A stretch of DNA of 64,000 nucleotides from Rhizobiaceae bacterium (GCA_017643025.1 JAEPOG010000003.1:186001-250000), one strand, 5' to 3'; shown: positions 9,239-18,429, numbered from the stretch's first letter. Program-made: numbers and translations. The notes: generated from the sequence alone by a model not told the origin.

Positions 9239-10240
9239 ATGGCCGGCAAGAAAAAGCCCCTCGTCGTCATCACGCGCAAGCTCCCCGATCAGGTTGAAAC
9301 GCGCATGCGTGAACTGTTCGACGCGCGTCTCAATGTCGACGACAAGCCGATGACCCAGCCGGAGCTTGTGGCGGCGCTGCGCGAAGCCGATGTGCTGGTC
9401 CCGACGATTACCGACCGCATTGACGCAGCCTTGATCGAGCAGGCGGGGGATCGGCTGAAGCTGATCGCCAATTTCGGCAACGGGGTCGACAATATCGACG
9501 TTGCGGCGGCTGCCGGAAAGGGCATTGCCGTCACCAACACGCCCAACGTTCTCAACGAGGACACCGCCGACATGACGATGGCGCTCATGCTGTCGGTGCC
9601 GCGGCGGCTGATCGAGGGCGCCGAGGTGCTGCGCGAGGGCGGCAAGTGGTCGGGTTGGTCGCCGACCTGGATGCTCGGCCACCGCATCTGGGGCAAGAGG
9701 CTGGGCATTGTGGGCATGGGCCGCATAGGCACGGCGGTAGCCCGCCGCGCCAAGGCATTCGGCCTGTCGATCCACTACCATAACCGCAACAGGGTCGTGC
9801 CGTCGGTAGAGGACGAGCTGGAGGCGACCTACTGGGACAGCCTCGACCAAATGCTGGCGCGGATGGACATTATTTCGGTCCATTGTCCCTCGACGCCGGC
9901 GACGTTCCATCTGCTGTCGGCGAGGCGGCTGGAGCTGATGCAGCCGCGCGCCTATGTGGTCAACACAGCGCGTGGCGACGTCGTGGACGAGGATGCGCTT
10001 GTGCGGCTGATCGAGCAGGGCAAGCTGGCCGGCGCTGGGCTCGACGTGTTCGAGCACGAGCCGGCTGTCAGCCCGAAACTGGTCAAGCTCGCGGCCAAGG
10101 GCAGGGTGGTGCTGTTGCCGCATATGGGGTCGGCGACCATAGAAGGCCGCATCGACATGGGCGAGAAGGTCATCGTCAACATTCGCACCTTCTTCGATGG
10201 CCACCGCCCGCCCGACCGCGTTCTGCCGCAACGAATTTAA
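9239..10240 (+). CDS. D-2-hydroxyacid dehydrogenase (glyoxylate/hydroxypyruvate reductase type)
   Basis: A 333-residue NAD(P)-dependent dehydrogenase of the D-isomer-specific 2-hydroxyacid family, closest in style to glyoxylate/hydroxypyruvate reductases. The Rossmann motif reads GIVGMGRIGTAVARR near residue 155. The catalytic Arg (NTARGDVVDE), Glu (GLDVFEHEP) and His (LLPHMGSAT) are all present. The start at 9239 is supported by TTGAGGAAG and the sequence MAGKKKPLVVITRKLP; the frame is open 18 codons upstream. The true substrate (glyoxylate, hydroxypyruvate or another 2-keto acid) is not fixed by sequence. A second member of the wider family lies at 37356-38306. Confidence 0.87.
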   Translation: MAGKKKPLVVITRKLPDQVETRMRELFDARLNVDDKPMTQPELVAALREADVLVPTITDRIDAALIEQAGDRLKLIANFGNGVDNIDVAAAAGKGIAVTNTPNVLNEDTADMTMALMLSVPRRLIEGAEVLREGGKWSGWSPTWMLGHRIWGKRLGIVGMGRIGTAVARRAKAFGLSIHYHNRNRVVPSVEDELEATYWDSLDQMLARMDIISVHCPSTPATFHLLSARRLELMQPRAYVVNTARGDVVDEDALVRLIEQGKLAGAGLDVFEHEPAVSPKLVKLAAKGRVVLLPHMGSATIEGRIDMGEKVIVNIRTFFDGHRPPDRVLPQRI

Positions 10241-10252
10241 GTAAGCACGAGC

Positions 10253-10666
10253 TTACATAGTGTGGAGCAGACCTTCGCTGTCGACGGACACCGACAGCCC
10301 GTCGAACTGTGTGTGCCGTGACGTGTCGAGGCGTAGCGCGATCGGCGAAGCCCAGCCCATCTCGATTGCCGAGATCAGGCCGACAAGCAGGATTGCATCG
10401 GGCTCGTGCAGCACGATTGCAGCAGGTGCATTGCCACGATGAACAAGCTCCATCAGCACTGCCGAAGCGGATGACGAGCCAATCGTGCCCGGTAGAAACA
10501 GAACGGTGCCTGCAATCGAAACGCCATGCTGCGGATGCCGGGGGTCGATGACCGTTCCGCTGGCCGGATCGACGCCGCCCCAGAAGCTGATCGGCGCGGT
10601 CAGGACCAGCCCTGTCCCGCGACCCGGTTCGCCGCGCACCAGCACGTCGCAGCGCTCCATTGTCAT
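10253..10666 (-). CDS. aconitase X small (swivelling) subunit
   Basis: A 137-residue protein of the DUF126 type, the swivel-like domain that forms the small subunit of two-chain aconitase X enzymes. The conserved pieces WGGVDPASGTVID and FLPGTIGSSSAS are visible. Bacterial two-subunit AcnX proteins characterised so far act as cis-3-hydroxy-L-proline dehydratases; the archaeal relative is a mevalonate-5-phosphate dehydratase. The gene overlaps the large-subunit gene by four bases (ATGA), so the two should be made together. No other hydroxyproline genes are adjacent, so the substrate is inference. Confidence 0.85.
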   Translation of the reverse strand: MTMERCDVLVRGEPGRGTGLVLTAPISFWGGVDPASGTVIDPRHPQHGVSIAGTVLFLPGTIGSSSASAVLMELVHRGNAPAAIVLHEPDAILLVGLISAIEMGWASPIALRLDTSRHTQFDGLSVSVDSEGLLHTM

Positions 10667-11916
10667 GAAGGTTCTGCCCCGATGACCGGCCGGCCCGTGA
10701 CGGCGCTTTCGACGCAGTCGGCAAGCGAGGCGAACAGGACCGCATAGCCCGTGTTTCCCGGCGCGTAGTGCGCGAATTTGCCCGAATTGGTCATGAGGAC
10801 GCCGTCGCGGACTTCCCGCATGATCGGCGTGACGACGACGCAGGTATCGGCGACGATGGTGACGCCCGCTGACTCCAGCGCCTTGCGCCGGCCGTCCGCG
10901 TCAATCGCTTGAAGCACATGCCGGCCGGTGCAAGCATAGAGCGGCACGGCAAGCGTTCGCCCTGCAATCAAACGCTCCAGTTGACCGACCTCGTCCAACG
11001 AAAGATGCGGGCTGCCGATGGCGACGGCGTCTATGCGGTCCGGTTTCTCCGCCGTCGACAGGCGGCGCTGTGCATCGGCGACCATCTCGGGCGTGACGCG
11101 GATCGTCTCGGCCATGGTAGCATCCGCGGCGATCCCGGCGCGGGCATCAGGCGTCACGCCCTCGATGTGAAACAGTCCAACCGCTCCCGACGACGCGGCT
11201 GCCGCCCCGAAAGCCTTCAGATTGTCTTCGCCGGGATCGAAGCCAATGCCGGTCACAATCCCCACCGCATCGCCTACCAGCCTGCCGTAGAGACTGCCGA
11301 GTATCGGCCAGGCGATCTCGTTGCCCAGAAACGCCTGGTCGAGCGCATTGCAATCGAATGTAAGTATTGGCTTACGGTTAGTTGCTTGGTGAAGCCCGGT
11401 ATCGGGCGCCCTGCCGGAAATCGCGCAGGCGATATCGAGGAAGTCTCCGTAGCGGTTGGTTCGGGCACCGAGCACCGAGTTGCAGAACACGACCGCGTTG
11501 GACTCGCCCCATGCCACGTCCGTGCCGAAAGCGGGGCGGTGGCCGGCCTGATAGGGCGCGCATGTCCAGCTCGTTTCGCAGCCCATGGCGCGGTAGGCAT
11601 CCATCATGCGCCGGGCCATGCCGCGCTGCGGTTCCGCGAGCCTTATCTGGGCGCAGCCCGTGAGGTCGAGTGCACCGACATTGAGCGTGGATCGCACCGC
11701 CACTTTCGCACAGCCTGCGACGAGCTTCTCGGCGAACAGCGTACCGGAATCCCCGTGGTAAAGCGCGCCGTCGATATGCGCCGAGGCGATCGGGATAAGC
11801 CGCGCCGCGCAGAGCAGCCTGGCGCTTTCGGCGACGATCCGCATCGCCATCGCCATGCCCTCGCCCTGCGCGCCGGAGGCGATGTCCCACTCAGCGTCGG
11901 TGAGTGTGAGGCTCAA
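10663..11916 (-). CDS. aconitase X large (catalytic) subunit
   Basis: A 417-residue DUF521-type catalytic subunit of aconitase X, a Fe-S hydro-lyase. Candidate cluster-binding cysteines lie in TSWTCAPYQ, VVFCNSVLGARTNR and VADTCVVVTP. The conserved GESNAVVFCNS and TNSGKFAHYAPG segments fit the family. Probable reaction: dehydration of cis-3-hydroxy-L-proline to pyrroline-2-carboxylate with the subunit encoded downstream. It overlaps the small subunit (10663-10666) and the upstream GNAT gene (11913-11916), both as ATGA, so translation is coupled along the chain. Confidence 0.87.
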   Translation of the reverse strand: MSLTLTDAEWDIASGAQGEGMAMAMRIVAESARLLCAARLIPIASAHIDGALYHGDSGTLFAEKLVAGCAKVAVRSTLNVGALDLTGCAQIRLAEPQRGMARRMMDAYRAMGCETSWTCAPYQAGHRPAFGTDVAWGESNAVVFCNSVLGARTNRYGDFLDIACAISGRAPDTGLHQATNRKPILTFDCNALDQAFLGNEIAWPILGSLYGRLVGDAVGIVTGIGFDPGEDNLKAFGAAAASSGAVGLFHIEGVTPDARAGIAADATMAETIRVTPEMVADAQRRLSTAEKPDRIDAVAIGSPHLSLDEVGQLERLIAGRTLAVPLYACTGRHVLQAIDADGRRKALESAGVTIVADTCVVVTPIMREVRDGVLMTNSGKFAHYAPGNTGYAVLFASLADCVESAVTGRPVIGAEPS

Positions 11917-12413
11917 GCGCCGAGTTCCTTGCGCATGGTGATCGAGGTCGGGCGGCCGTAGTCGGCATGCGCGGTTCGCACGGTCTCGCGAAAACCGAGC
12001 CGGGCGAAGGCGGCGTGGTTGCCGGTCAGCTCAACCCGCGTCTGCAGCTCGATGACGCGACGGCCACGCCTTTGCGCCTCACCTTCCGCGGTCGAAATCA
12101 GCCACCTTCCGATGCCGCGTCCCTGCAGCCCCGGCTCGACCGCGAGCTTGCCGACATAGGCGCGGGCGCCGCGGTCGGCGAGGAACACACAGCCGACGAT
12201 TTGCCCGTCCGCAATCGCCAGGAACACTGCCTCGTCCGAACATTTCTTCTCAAGCGAAGCCACCGTCAGGCTACGGGCGGAGGAGGGTGGGTCGATCACC
12301 CCGTCCATATAGGCGAAGGCCCGCAGAATAAGGTCGAGCAGTTCCTGCCAACGGTTGAACCCGGGTGGCAGCTGAAAGACCTCCACCGCCGCTTCAGTCC
12401 TTGGCGCGTCCAT
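11913..12413 (-). CDS. GNAT-family N-acetyltransferase
   Basis: A 166-residue protein with the GNAT fold. The acetyl-CoA pyrophosphate loop reads QGRGIGRWLI near residue 105, preceded by the beta-strand YVGKLAVEP, and the C-terminal ALF-like segment AAFARLGFRETV is typical. The substrate is unknown. It overlaps moeB by 20 bases upstream and the aconitase X large subunit by four bases downstream, so it sits inside one transcription unit. Confidence 0.82.
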   Translation of the reverse strand: MDAPRTEAAVEVFQLPPGFNRWQELLDLILRAFAYMDGVIDPPSSARSLTVASLEKKCSDEAVFLAIADGQIVGCVFLADRGARAYVGKLAVEPGLQGRGIGRWLISTAEGEAQRRGRRVIELQTRVELTGNHAAFARLGFRETVRTAHADYGRPTSITMRKELGA

Positions 12414-13161
12414 ACCGTATCGTATCGAAATGCGCGCCGAGCGAATCGTACATCAGGAGCCGGCCGACCAGCGGCTCGCCGATACCGGCGATCACCTTGA
12501 TGACTTCCATTGCTTGCAGCGTGCCCATGACGCCGGTCAGCGCGCCCAGCACGCCGGCTTCGGCGCACGATGGCACCATGCCGGCCGGCGGCGGCTCCGG
12601 GAAGAGATCGCGGTAGCCGGGATTGAGCTTGCCTTCGGCGTCGCGCTCATAGGGTTTGAGTACGGTCAGCGTGCCGTCGAAGCGGCCCACTGCCGCTGTC
12701 ACCAGCGGCTTGCCCGCCGCCTCGCAGGCATCCGCCATCGCGTAGCGTGTATCGAAATTGTCGGAACCGTCCGCGACGAGATCGTAGTCGCCGACGAGGT
12801 CGGCGGCATTGTCAGCGGTGATCCGCAGCCGATGTTCCTCCACGCGCACATGCGGGTTGATGCGCGCCACCGCCGCGGCGGCGCTTTCCACTTTGGGTTT
12901 GCCGACCGCCTGCGTGTCGTGGATCACCTGCCGCTGCAGATTGGACAGTGACACCGTGTCGTCATCGACGATTCCCAGCGTACCCACGCCTGCTGCAGCG
13001 AGATAGGCGATAAGCGGTGCGCCGAGACCGCCTGCGCCGATGACCAGCACCCGCGCCCGTTTCAGCTTTTGCTGCCCCGGTCCGCCGATTTCCGGCAGCA
13101 CGATATGGCGCGCATAGCGCTGCAGCTCGGCGGCATCCAGTTGGGAAACGCGGTCATCCAT
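12394..13161 (-). CDS. moeB: MoeB/ThiF-family adenylyltransferase
   Basis: A 255-residue E1-like enzyme that adenylates the C-terminal Gly-Gly of a sulfur carrier (MoaD for molybdopterin, or ThiS). It has the N-terminal RYARHIVLPEIG, the nucleotide loop GAGGLGAP, the NLQRQV segment and SCAEAGVLG. Where many MoeB proteins have a zinc Cys pair before LFPE, this one reads GYRDLFPE, and no CxxC pair is seen at the C-terminus, so it may lack structural zinc. No rhodanese domain is fused. It lies 33 bases after recF and overlaps the next gene. Confidence 0.88.
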   Translation of the reverse strand: MDDRVSQLDAAELQRYARHIVLPEIGGPGQQKLKRARVLVIGAGGLGAPLIAYLAAAGVGTLGIVDDDTVSLSNLQRQVIHDTQAVGKPKVESAAAAVARINPHVRVEEHRLRITADNAADLVGDYDLVADGSDNFDTRYAMADACEAAGKPLVTAAVGRFDGTLTVLKPYERDAEGKLNPGYRDLFPEPPPAGMVPSCAEAGVLGALTGVMGTLQAMEVIKVIAGIGEPLVGRLLMYDSLGAHFDTIRYGRAKD

Positions 13162-13194
13162 GATGGTTGAGTCTAGTGCCGGGCAAGCGCGTTG

Positions 13195-14352
13195 TCATGC
13201 ACCTTCGGTTGGTGCAACGCACCCGGCATCGACTGTCAGGAATTGCGCCCGGCCGGTCAGGCTGTCGAACAGCGCGGGTTCGGTGCCGGTCACGAAATAC
13301 TGGCAGTTGAGGCCGTCGAGAATGCCGAAGAGTGCCGCCCGGCGGTCGGCGTCGAAATGCGCGGCGATCTCGTCGAGCAGAAGGATTGGCGCCATGCCGG
13401 CGATTTCGCCGACCAGTTGGGCATGCGCGAGGATCATGCCGACAAGCAACGCCTTCTGCTCGCCGGTGGAGCACAGTTCAGCCGCCTGGTCCTTCGGTAC
13501 ATGGCGCACCAGCAGATCGGTCCGGTGCGGGCCGGACAGCGTGCGCCCGGCGGCCCGGTCGCGGTGCCGCCCCTCGGCCAACAGCAAGCGGAAGCCTTCC
13601 TCGACATCGATTGCGGGCCGTTCGGCAACCTGGGTTTCGAGGTCACCTGCCAGCGCGAGTGAAGCGCGTGGAAACGGCCCGTCGGCGGGCAGGCGCTCCA
13701 CCATGCCAGACATTAGCCTGACCAGCTCAGCCCGTGCCGCGGCGATCGCCGTTCCGGCCTCCGCCATCTGGGTTTCGATCGCGTCGAACCAGCTCTCGTC
13801 ATGCACATCGTCCGCCAGCAGCCGGTTGCGGCCGCGCATGGCCTTCTCATAGGACAGCGCCCGCTGGCCGTGCGCGGGATCGACAGCCAGCACCAGCCGG
13901 TCGAGGAACCGCCGCCGGTCGGAGGTGGGCCCCGTAAACAGCTGGTCCATCGCCGGCGTGAGCCAGATGACTCGCAGCCACTCGAGCATGGCGTCGGCGC
14001 TGCGCGCCGTGGCGCCGTTGATGCGCACCCTGCGGCCGGCTTCCTCGCCGTCGGCTCCGGCCGTACCGGTGCCGATTTCTGTATCGCCATCCGGCCCGTC
14101 CAGCGAGGCGTGAACGGCAAAGCCGTTGCTCGCGCCGATGCGGGTGACGTCAGAGAGTTGCGCGCGCCGCAGCCCGCGCCCAGGCGTCAGGAACGAGATT
14201 GCTTCGAGCAGGTTGGTCTTGCCGGCGCCGTTCTGCCCGGTGAACACAACCGCACCCGGCTGCAGGTCGAGCGCCAGCTTCGAATAGTTGCGGAAGTCGC
14301 TGAGGGTCAGCCGCGAAATGTGAACTTGCGGGCTTGTCGTCCTGGCCGGCAC
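13195..14352 (-). CDS. recF: DNA replication and repair protein RecF
   Basis: A 385-residue SMC-like ATPase that binds single-strand/double-strand junctions and, with RecO and RecR, loads RecA at gaps. The Walker A motif reads GQNGAGKTNLLEAI near residue 39, the signature is near CSTGEQKALL, and Walker B is ILLLDEIAAHFD. It follows dnaN by five bases, giving the common dnaN-recF pair, with moeB next downstream. Confidence 0.96.
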   Translation of the reverse strand: MPARTTSPQVHISRLTLSDFRNYSKLALDLQPGAVVFTGQNGAGKTNLLEAISFLTPGRGLRRAQLSDVTRIGASNGFAVHASLDGPDGDTEIGTGTAGADGEEAGRRVRINGATARSADAMLEWLRVIWLTPAMDQLFTGPTSDRRRFLDRLVLAVDPAHGQRALSYEKAMRGRNRLLADDVHDESWFDAIETQMAEAGTAIAAARAELVRLMSGMVERLPADGPFPRASLALAGDLETQVAERPAIDVEEGFRLLLAEGRHRDRAAGRTLSGPHRTDLLVRHVPKDQAAELCSTGEQKALLVGMILAHAQLVGEIAGMAPILLLDEIAAHFDADRRAALFGILDGLNCQYFVTGTEPALFDSLTGRAQFLTVDAGCVAPTEGA

Positions 14353-14357
14353 ACGAT

Positions 14358-15476
14358 CTAGACCCGCATCGGCATCAGCACGTAGAGCGTGCGGTCGTCG
14401 GCGGTGTCGTGGATCAGCGTCGGCGAACCGGCGTCAGCGAGCATGAAGCGCGCCTCGCCTCCCGAAAGCTGCGCAGCGACATCAAGCAGGTATTTGGCGT
14501 TGAAGCCAATGTCGATGGGGTCCGAAGCGTAATCGGCCGCGAGCTCTTCGGTCGCACTGCCGGAGTCGGGATTGTTGACCGTCAGCGTCACCTGGCCCTC
14601 GGCGATCGACATCTTCACCGCCCGTCCACGTTCGGACGAGATGGTCGACACGCGGTCGACGGCGGCCGCGAATGTCTGCCGGTCGAGAACCAGCTTCTTG
14701 TCGTTGCCGGTCGGGATCACGCGCTCGTAGTCGGGGAAGGTGCCGTCGATCAGCTTCGAGGTGAGCACCACGCTGCCGATGGTGAAGCGGATCTTGGTGT
14801 CGGACAATTCGATCGTCACGGCGACATCCGGGTCGTCGACGAGCTTCTGCAGTTCGCTCACCGTCTTGCGAGGCACAATGATGCCCGGCATGCCTTCCGA
14901 ACCGGCCGGCGCGTCGATCTCCGCACGCGCCAGCCTGTGCCCGTCCGTTGCGACAGCACGCAGCTTCAGCGCGCCGCCGGCTTCATGAGCATGAAGATAG
15001 ATGCCGTTGAGGTAGTAGCGAGTCTCCTCGGTCGAGATGGCGAACTGGGTGCTTTCGATCAGCGCCTTGAGCGAGATCGAATCCAGCCGGAAGATGTGGC
15101 TGAACGAACCGGCGGTCAGCTGCGGGAAGTCCGACTGCGGCAGGCACTGGAGCTTGAAGTTGGAGCGCCCGGAGATGACCGACATCGTCGCGCCGCCCTC
15201 GTCGGTCTTCAGCATGACCTCCGCGCCTTCGGCCAGCTTGCGCACGATGTCGTAGAGCAGATGCGCTGGAACAGTCGTTGCGCCGCCCTGCTCGACATTG
15301 GCTGGCGTCGCTTCCGTCACTTCCAGGTCGAGGTCGGTCGCCTTCATCTCCAGGCTTGCCCCGTCTGCATTGAGCAGCACGTTGGACAGGATCGGGATCG
15401 TGTTGCGGCGCTCAACGACACGATGAACGTGATTGAGCGACTTCAGAAGATTGGAGCGTTCGAGGACCACACGCAT
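14358..15476 (-). CDS. dnaN: DNA polymerase III beta subunit (sliding clamp)
   Basis: A 372-residue clamp made of three repeated domains of about 120 residues. It encircles DNA and tethers polymerase III. The N-terminus MRVVLERSNLLKSLNHV and the C-terminal ending YVLMPMRV are typical. Here dnaN follows dnaA on the same strand, but a strong terminator after dnaA lies between them, so dnaN probably has its own promoter in the 211-base spacer. recF follows at once. Confidence 0.98.
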   Translation of the reverse strand: MRVVLERSNLLKSLNHVHRVVERRNTIPILSNVLLNADGASLEMKATDLDLEVTEATPANVEQGGATTVPAHLLYDIVRKLAEGAEVMLKTDEGGATMSVISGRSNFKLQCLPQSDFPQLTAGSFSHIFRLDSISLKALIESTQFAISTEETRYYLNGIYLHAHEAGGALKLRAVATDGHRLARAEIDAPAGSEGMPGIIVPRKTVSELQKLVDDPDVAVTIELSDTKIRFTIGSVVLTSKLIDGTFPDYERVIPTGNDKKLVLDRQTFAAAVDRVSTISSERGRAVKMSIAEGQVTLTVNNPDSGSATEELAADYASDPIDIGFNAKYLLDVAAQLSGGEARFMLADAGSPTLIHDTADDRTLYVLMPMRV

Positions 15477-15635
15477 GACTGGACCATCTCGTTAGAAGGG
15501 GCGGGATGGCGACTGTGCACCTGCCGATCCCGAACGGCCGCGAATGGGCCAGAATCGAAGCAAACTGACAGGAAATCAGGCGGAAAGGCAAGTCCGGCGG
15601 GGCTGGCGGCCGCCCCTTTGCTGGCCTTCCTGGGG

Positions 15636-15661
15636 AAAAGGCCGGGCGCACGCGCCCGGCC
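15636..15661 (-). terminator. Rho-independent terminator of dnaA
   Basis: Read on the minus strand, GGCCGGGCGC (15661-15652) pairs with GCGCCCGGCC (15649-15640) across a two-base loop and is followed by TTTT (15639-15636). It begins 27 bases after the dnaA stop. The ten-pair GC stem makes a confident terminator and separates dnaA from dnaN. Confidence 0.88.
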
Positions 15662-15687
15662 TAGCCGCATCCCCTCTCAACCGGATT

Positions 15688-17220
15688 TCAGGCCTGCTCG
15701 GCAATCAGCCTCTTCAGCAGCTCGATCTCCTGTGCCAATGTGTTGTCGCTGCCCGAAAGTCCCTCGATCTTGCGCACCGCATGAAGCACTGTGGTGTGAT
15801 CCCTGCCGCCAAATCTGCGGCCGATTTCCGGCAGTGAGCGCGGTGTCATCACCTTCGACAGATACATCGCGACCTGCCGGGGCTTGACGATGGTGCGTGT
15901 GCGCCTGTTCGACAGCAACTCGGTTTTCGAGACGTTGTAGTGGCGCGAGACGACGCGCTGGATGTCCTCGATACGAACACGCTTGGGCTCACCGGCCCTG
16001 CAGATGTGGCCGAGGATTTCGTCGACGCGCTCCAGGCTGATCTGCGGCTCAAACGAGTGGCGGAAGAGCAGCTGGTTGAAGGCCCCCTCCAGTTCGCGCC
16101 CGCTGCCCGTGACCGAGCGCGCGATGTGCTCGAGAATGTCCGCCGGAATGTCGAGAGACTTGTCCTCGATCTGTGCTGCGGCGAGCCGCTGCCTCAGGAT
16201 CGAAAGGCGCATGTCGAAGTCCGGTGCGGTCATCTCCAGCGCTACTCCGCCGTTGAGCCTCGATCGCACGCGCGGCTCCAGCGATTCCAGTTCCGAAGGC
16301 GGCCTGTCGGCGGCCACAACCACCTGCCGCGCGCTGTCGAGCAGCATGTTGATCAGGTGGCAGAACTCGTTCTGGATCGACTTGCCCTGCAGGAACTGCA
16401 TGTCGTCGATGATCAAGAGGTCGATGTCCCGCAGCTGCTCCTTCAGTGTCAGCGCGTAGTTGTCTCGGATCGCCGTGGCGAAGCGCCACATGAAGTACTC
16501 GGCCGTAAGGTAGACGACGCGGGACTGCGGCCTGCTTTTCAGCGCTTCCGAGGCGATAGCCTGCAGCAGGTGCGTCTTGCCGAGACCCACCGATGCGTGA
16601 AGGAAAAGCGGGTTGAACCGCACCGCATTCGAGCCTGACTCCGCCACTGCACGGGCTGCCGCCAGCGCCACCCGGTTGGATGGGCCCTCAACGAACGACT
16701 GGAAGGAATAGCGCCCGTCGAGCGGCGAACCGAGAACCTGGCTGCGATGGGTATCCTGCTCGCGTGCGCCGTTCTTGTCGGAGCGCCCGTTTGCCTGATC
16801 CTTGGCTCCGGCTGGGGATGCCGCCTTTCCCACCCGGCGCGGCAAGGGCTGTTCCTCGTCGATAATCGCCCGCCCGGGCCGCACGCTGCTGCGCACGATG
16901 ATTTCCAGCTTCAGAAGATCCGGGTCGCCCTGCTTCCAGAGTTCGGCGACAAGATCGACATAGTGACCGTTGATCCACGAGCGAAGGAAGGCCGTCGGCA
17001 CAGACAGCCGCACGACGCCCTTCGATACCTCGGCCAGCTTCATGCGCCCGAACCAGCTCGAATAGACCTCCGCTCCCAGCCTTGCCTTCAGCTGGGCTTT
17101 TACCTTCTCGAAATTCTGCTCCGCATTTGCTGCGCCCTTGACGACGGCGCTCTCGCCCTTTGCCCCAGTCGAAGAAAAGCTCGCCCTGCTCTCGCTTTCG
17201 ACACCGCTCTGCATGTCCAT
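15688..17220 (-). CDS. dnaA: chromosomal replication initiator DnaA
   Basis: A 510-residue AAA+ initiator that binds DnaA boxes and opens the origin. Domain I (about 25-100) binds helicase partners. A low-complexity linker follows, then domain III with Walker [12 protein letters not shown] near residue 212 and Walker [11 protein letters not shown], and domain IV with the DNA-contact signature [15 protein letters not shown] near residue 465. The ATG at 17220 has AGGGAA upstream; a second in-frame ATG is two codons later. The gene has a very long upstream region (to rpsT) with candidate DnaA boxes. Confidence 0.98.
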   Translation of the reverse strand: MDMQSGVESESRASFSSTGAKGESAVVKGAANAEQNFEKVKAQLKARLGAEVYSSWFGRMKLAEVSKGVVRLSVPTAFLRSWINGHYVDLVAELWKQGDPDLLKLEIIVRSSVRPGRAIIDEEQPLPRRVGKAASPAGAKDQANGRSDKNGAREQDTHRSQVLGSPLDGRYSFQSFVEGPSNRVALAAARAVAESGSNAVRFNPLFLHASVGLGKTHLLQAIASEALKSRPQSRVVYLTAEYFMWRFATAIRDNYALTLKEQLRDIDLLIIDDMQFLQGKSIQNEFCHLINMLLDSARQVVVAADRPPSELESLEPRVRSRLNGGVALEMTAPDFDMRLSILRQRLAAAQIEDKSLDIPADILEHIARSVTGSGRELEGAFNQLLFRHSFEPQISLERVDEILGHICRAGEPKRVRIEDIQRVVSRHYNVSKTELLSNRRTRTIVKPRQVAMYLSKVMTPRSLPEIGRRFGGRDHTTVLHAVRKIEGLSGSDNTLAQEIELLKRLIAEQA

Positions 17221-18010
17221 TTCCCTGTTGTCTCTCTTTTCGTGGACCGCGGCTGGGCCTCGTACCCGGCAGCGGTCATTGTTGCCTCTTCTTGTTCAAA
17301 CTCCCGCGCGCATACCCGTTCATTGTCCCCACGCGGCTGACCCGAGTGTTGGCTGCCGGATTCTGGACGCACCCCTACCACCGCCGGGGCCAATGCCCCG
17401 GACACCACGCGGTCCGTCTGGACAACCGAAACTAAGCGTCTGCCTTCACATCGAAGTGGACAAAACCGTCCCCCGCGTGCACCAAATGTACACGACGATC
17501 ACACCGGTTCTTTTGGCTAGTTGGCTGGGCCGCTGCCCGCCCCCTTCGATGCTTGAACTGTACAAAAGGCGGGGAGGAAAGAGCAAGGGCGCGTCGGCCG
17601 TTTTTTCGTCGGATGACCCCGTTCGCCGGCTTGCGAGGACCTCTCGAATCATGTCCCGTTTGGCAAAACCATTATGATTCATCACCTTCTTCCGGTCGGG
17701 CCCTTCACCGCCGCCGGCAAAAAAAAAGTTAAAAATTTTGCTTGACTTCCGAAAGGTCCACACTGCCGTTGCGGCAATCTGACAAGCTGTGGACAAGCTT
17801 CTATAACTTATTGTTTTGGCATCAGTTTTTCTGCCGGCCGGTCGGCAACGATGCTCCCGGAAGCGGCGTCGAGCTCACCCTGCGCCGGCAAATAAGTTGC
17901 TGCCTTATCGGCATCACGGCCCGTGGACGCAGCTCAAGCCATTGCACGCAAAACAAAAAACCCGGCGCGTTGCGCCGGGTAATGAAAATCGCGGTTCGAG
18001 CAGGGAGGTC
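17221..18010 (-). promoter_or_regulatory. dnaA upstream region with DnaA-box-like and GANTC sites
   Basis: A 790-base region between rpsT and dnaA with no convincing gene. DnaA-box-like 9-mers are at 17788-17796 (reverse strand TTGTCCACA, one mismatch to TTATNCACA), 17455-17463, 17417-17425 and 17323-17331 (two mismatches each). An AT-rich patch with nine consecutive A is at 17719-17740. Two GANTC sites, the target of the cell-cycle methylase CcrM, lie exactly 30 bases apart (17646 and 17676). This looks like an autoregulated, possibly methylation-sensitive dnaA promoter region. I do not claim it is the origin. The rpsT terminator occupies 17951-17979. Confidence 0.5.
17951..17979 (-). terminator. 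Rho-independent terminator of rpsT
   Basis: On the minus strand an eight-pair stem CCCGGCGC/GCGCCGGG (17979-17961) is followed by TTTTTTGTTT. It lies about 30 bases after the rpsT stop and is a clear terminator. Confidence 0.92.
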
Positions 18011-18277
18011 TCAGGCCGAGAGAGCCTTCACCCGCTGGGCCAGGCGCGACACTTTCCGCGAGGCGGTATTCTTGTGGACCACGCCCTTGCTGGCGGCCCG
18101 CATCAGCTCCGGCTGAGCTGCCTTGAGCGCTGCCTCAGCGGCTGCCTTGTCGCCGGAGGCGAGTGCCTCCTCGACCTTCCGCACGAAGCCGCGCATGCGC
18201 GAGCGACGGTTTTTGTTGATCATCGTGCGGCGCGCGATCTTGCGCGTTGCCTTCTTGGCCGAAGACGTATTGGCCAT
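18011..18277 (-). CDS. rpsT: 30S ribosomal protein S20
   Basis: An 88-residue, strongly basic protein that binds 16S rRNA early in small-subunit assembly. The N-terminus [17 protein letters not shown] and the motif [10 protein letters not shown] are diagnostic. It is flanked upstream by the enoyl-CoA hydratase and downstream by a terminator and the dnaA region, the usual rhizobial order. Confidence 0.97.
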   Translation of the reverse strand: MANTSSAKKATRKIARRTMINKNRRSRMRGFVRKVEEALASGDKAAAEAALKAAQPELMRAASKGVVHKNTASRKVSRLAQRVKALSA

Positions 18278-18429
18278 TGTGCCTCTCTATCGATCAGGGT
18301 TGGCCAGCGTCCTCAAAGGCGGACAGGCCACAAAACAAAACGGCAGCCACAGGCCGCCTCCAAGTGCGGCGGCTTATAGTGCAGCTTTTCCGGCCCGTCA
18401 ACGCCGAACAGGCATGGTTTCCGGGCGCT

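Noticed and set aside
10241..10256. Terminator between the convergent dehydrogenase and aconitase X genes (GTAAGC/GCTTAC)
   Set aside because: Six base pairs with only moderate GC and no T run on either side; it also overlaps the end of the small-subunit gene.
10253..11916. Recent horizontal transfer of the aconitase X genes
   Set aside because: There is one slightly AT-richer patch near 11350-11390, but overlaps with neighbours and general composition fit the host, and no mobile element or repeat flanks the pair.
17221..18010. Chromosomal origin of replication next to dnaA
   Set aside because: There are only one good and three weak DnaA boxes and no compact cluster. In rhizobia studied so far the origin lies elsewhere (near hemE). 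Without GC skew I treat this as the dnaA control region.
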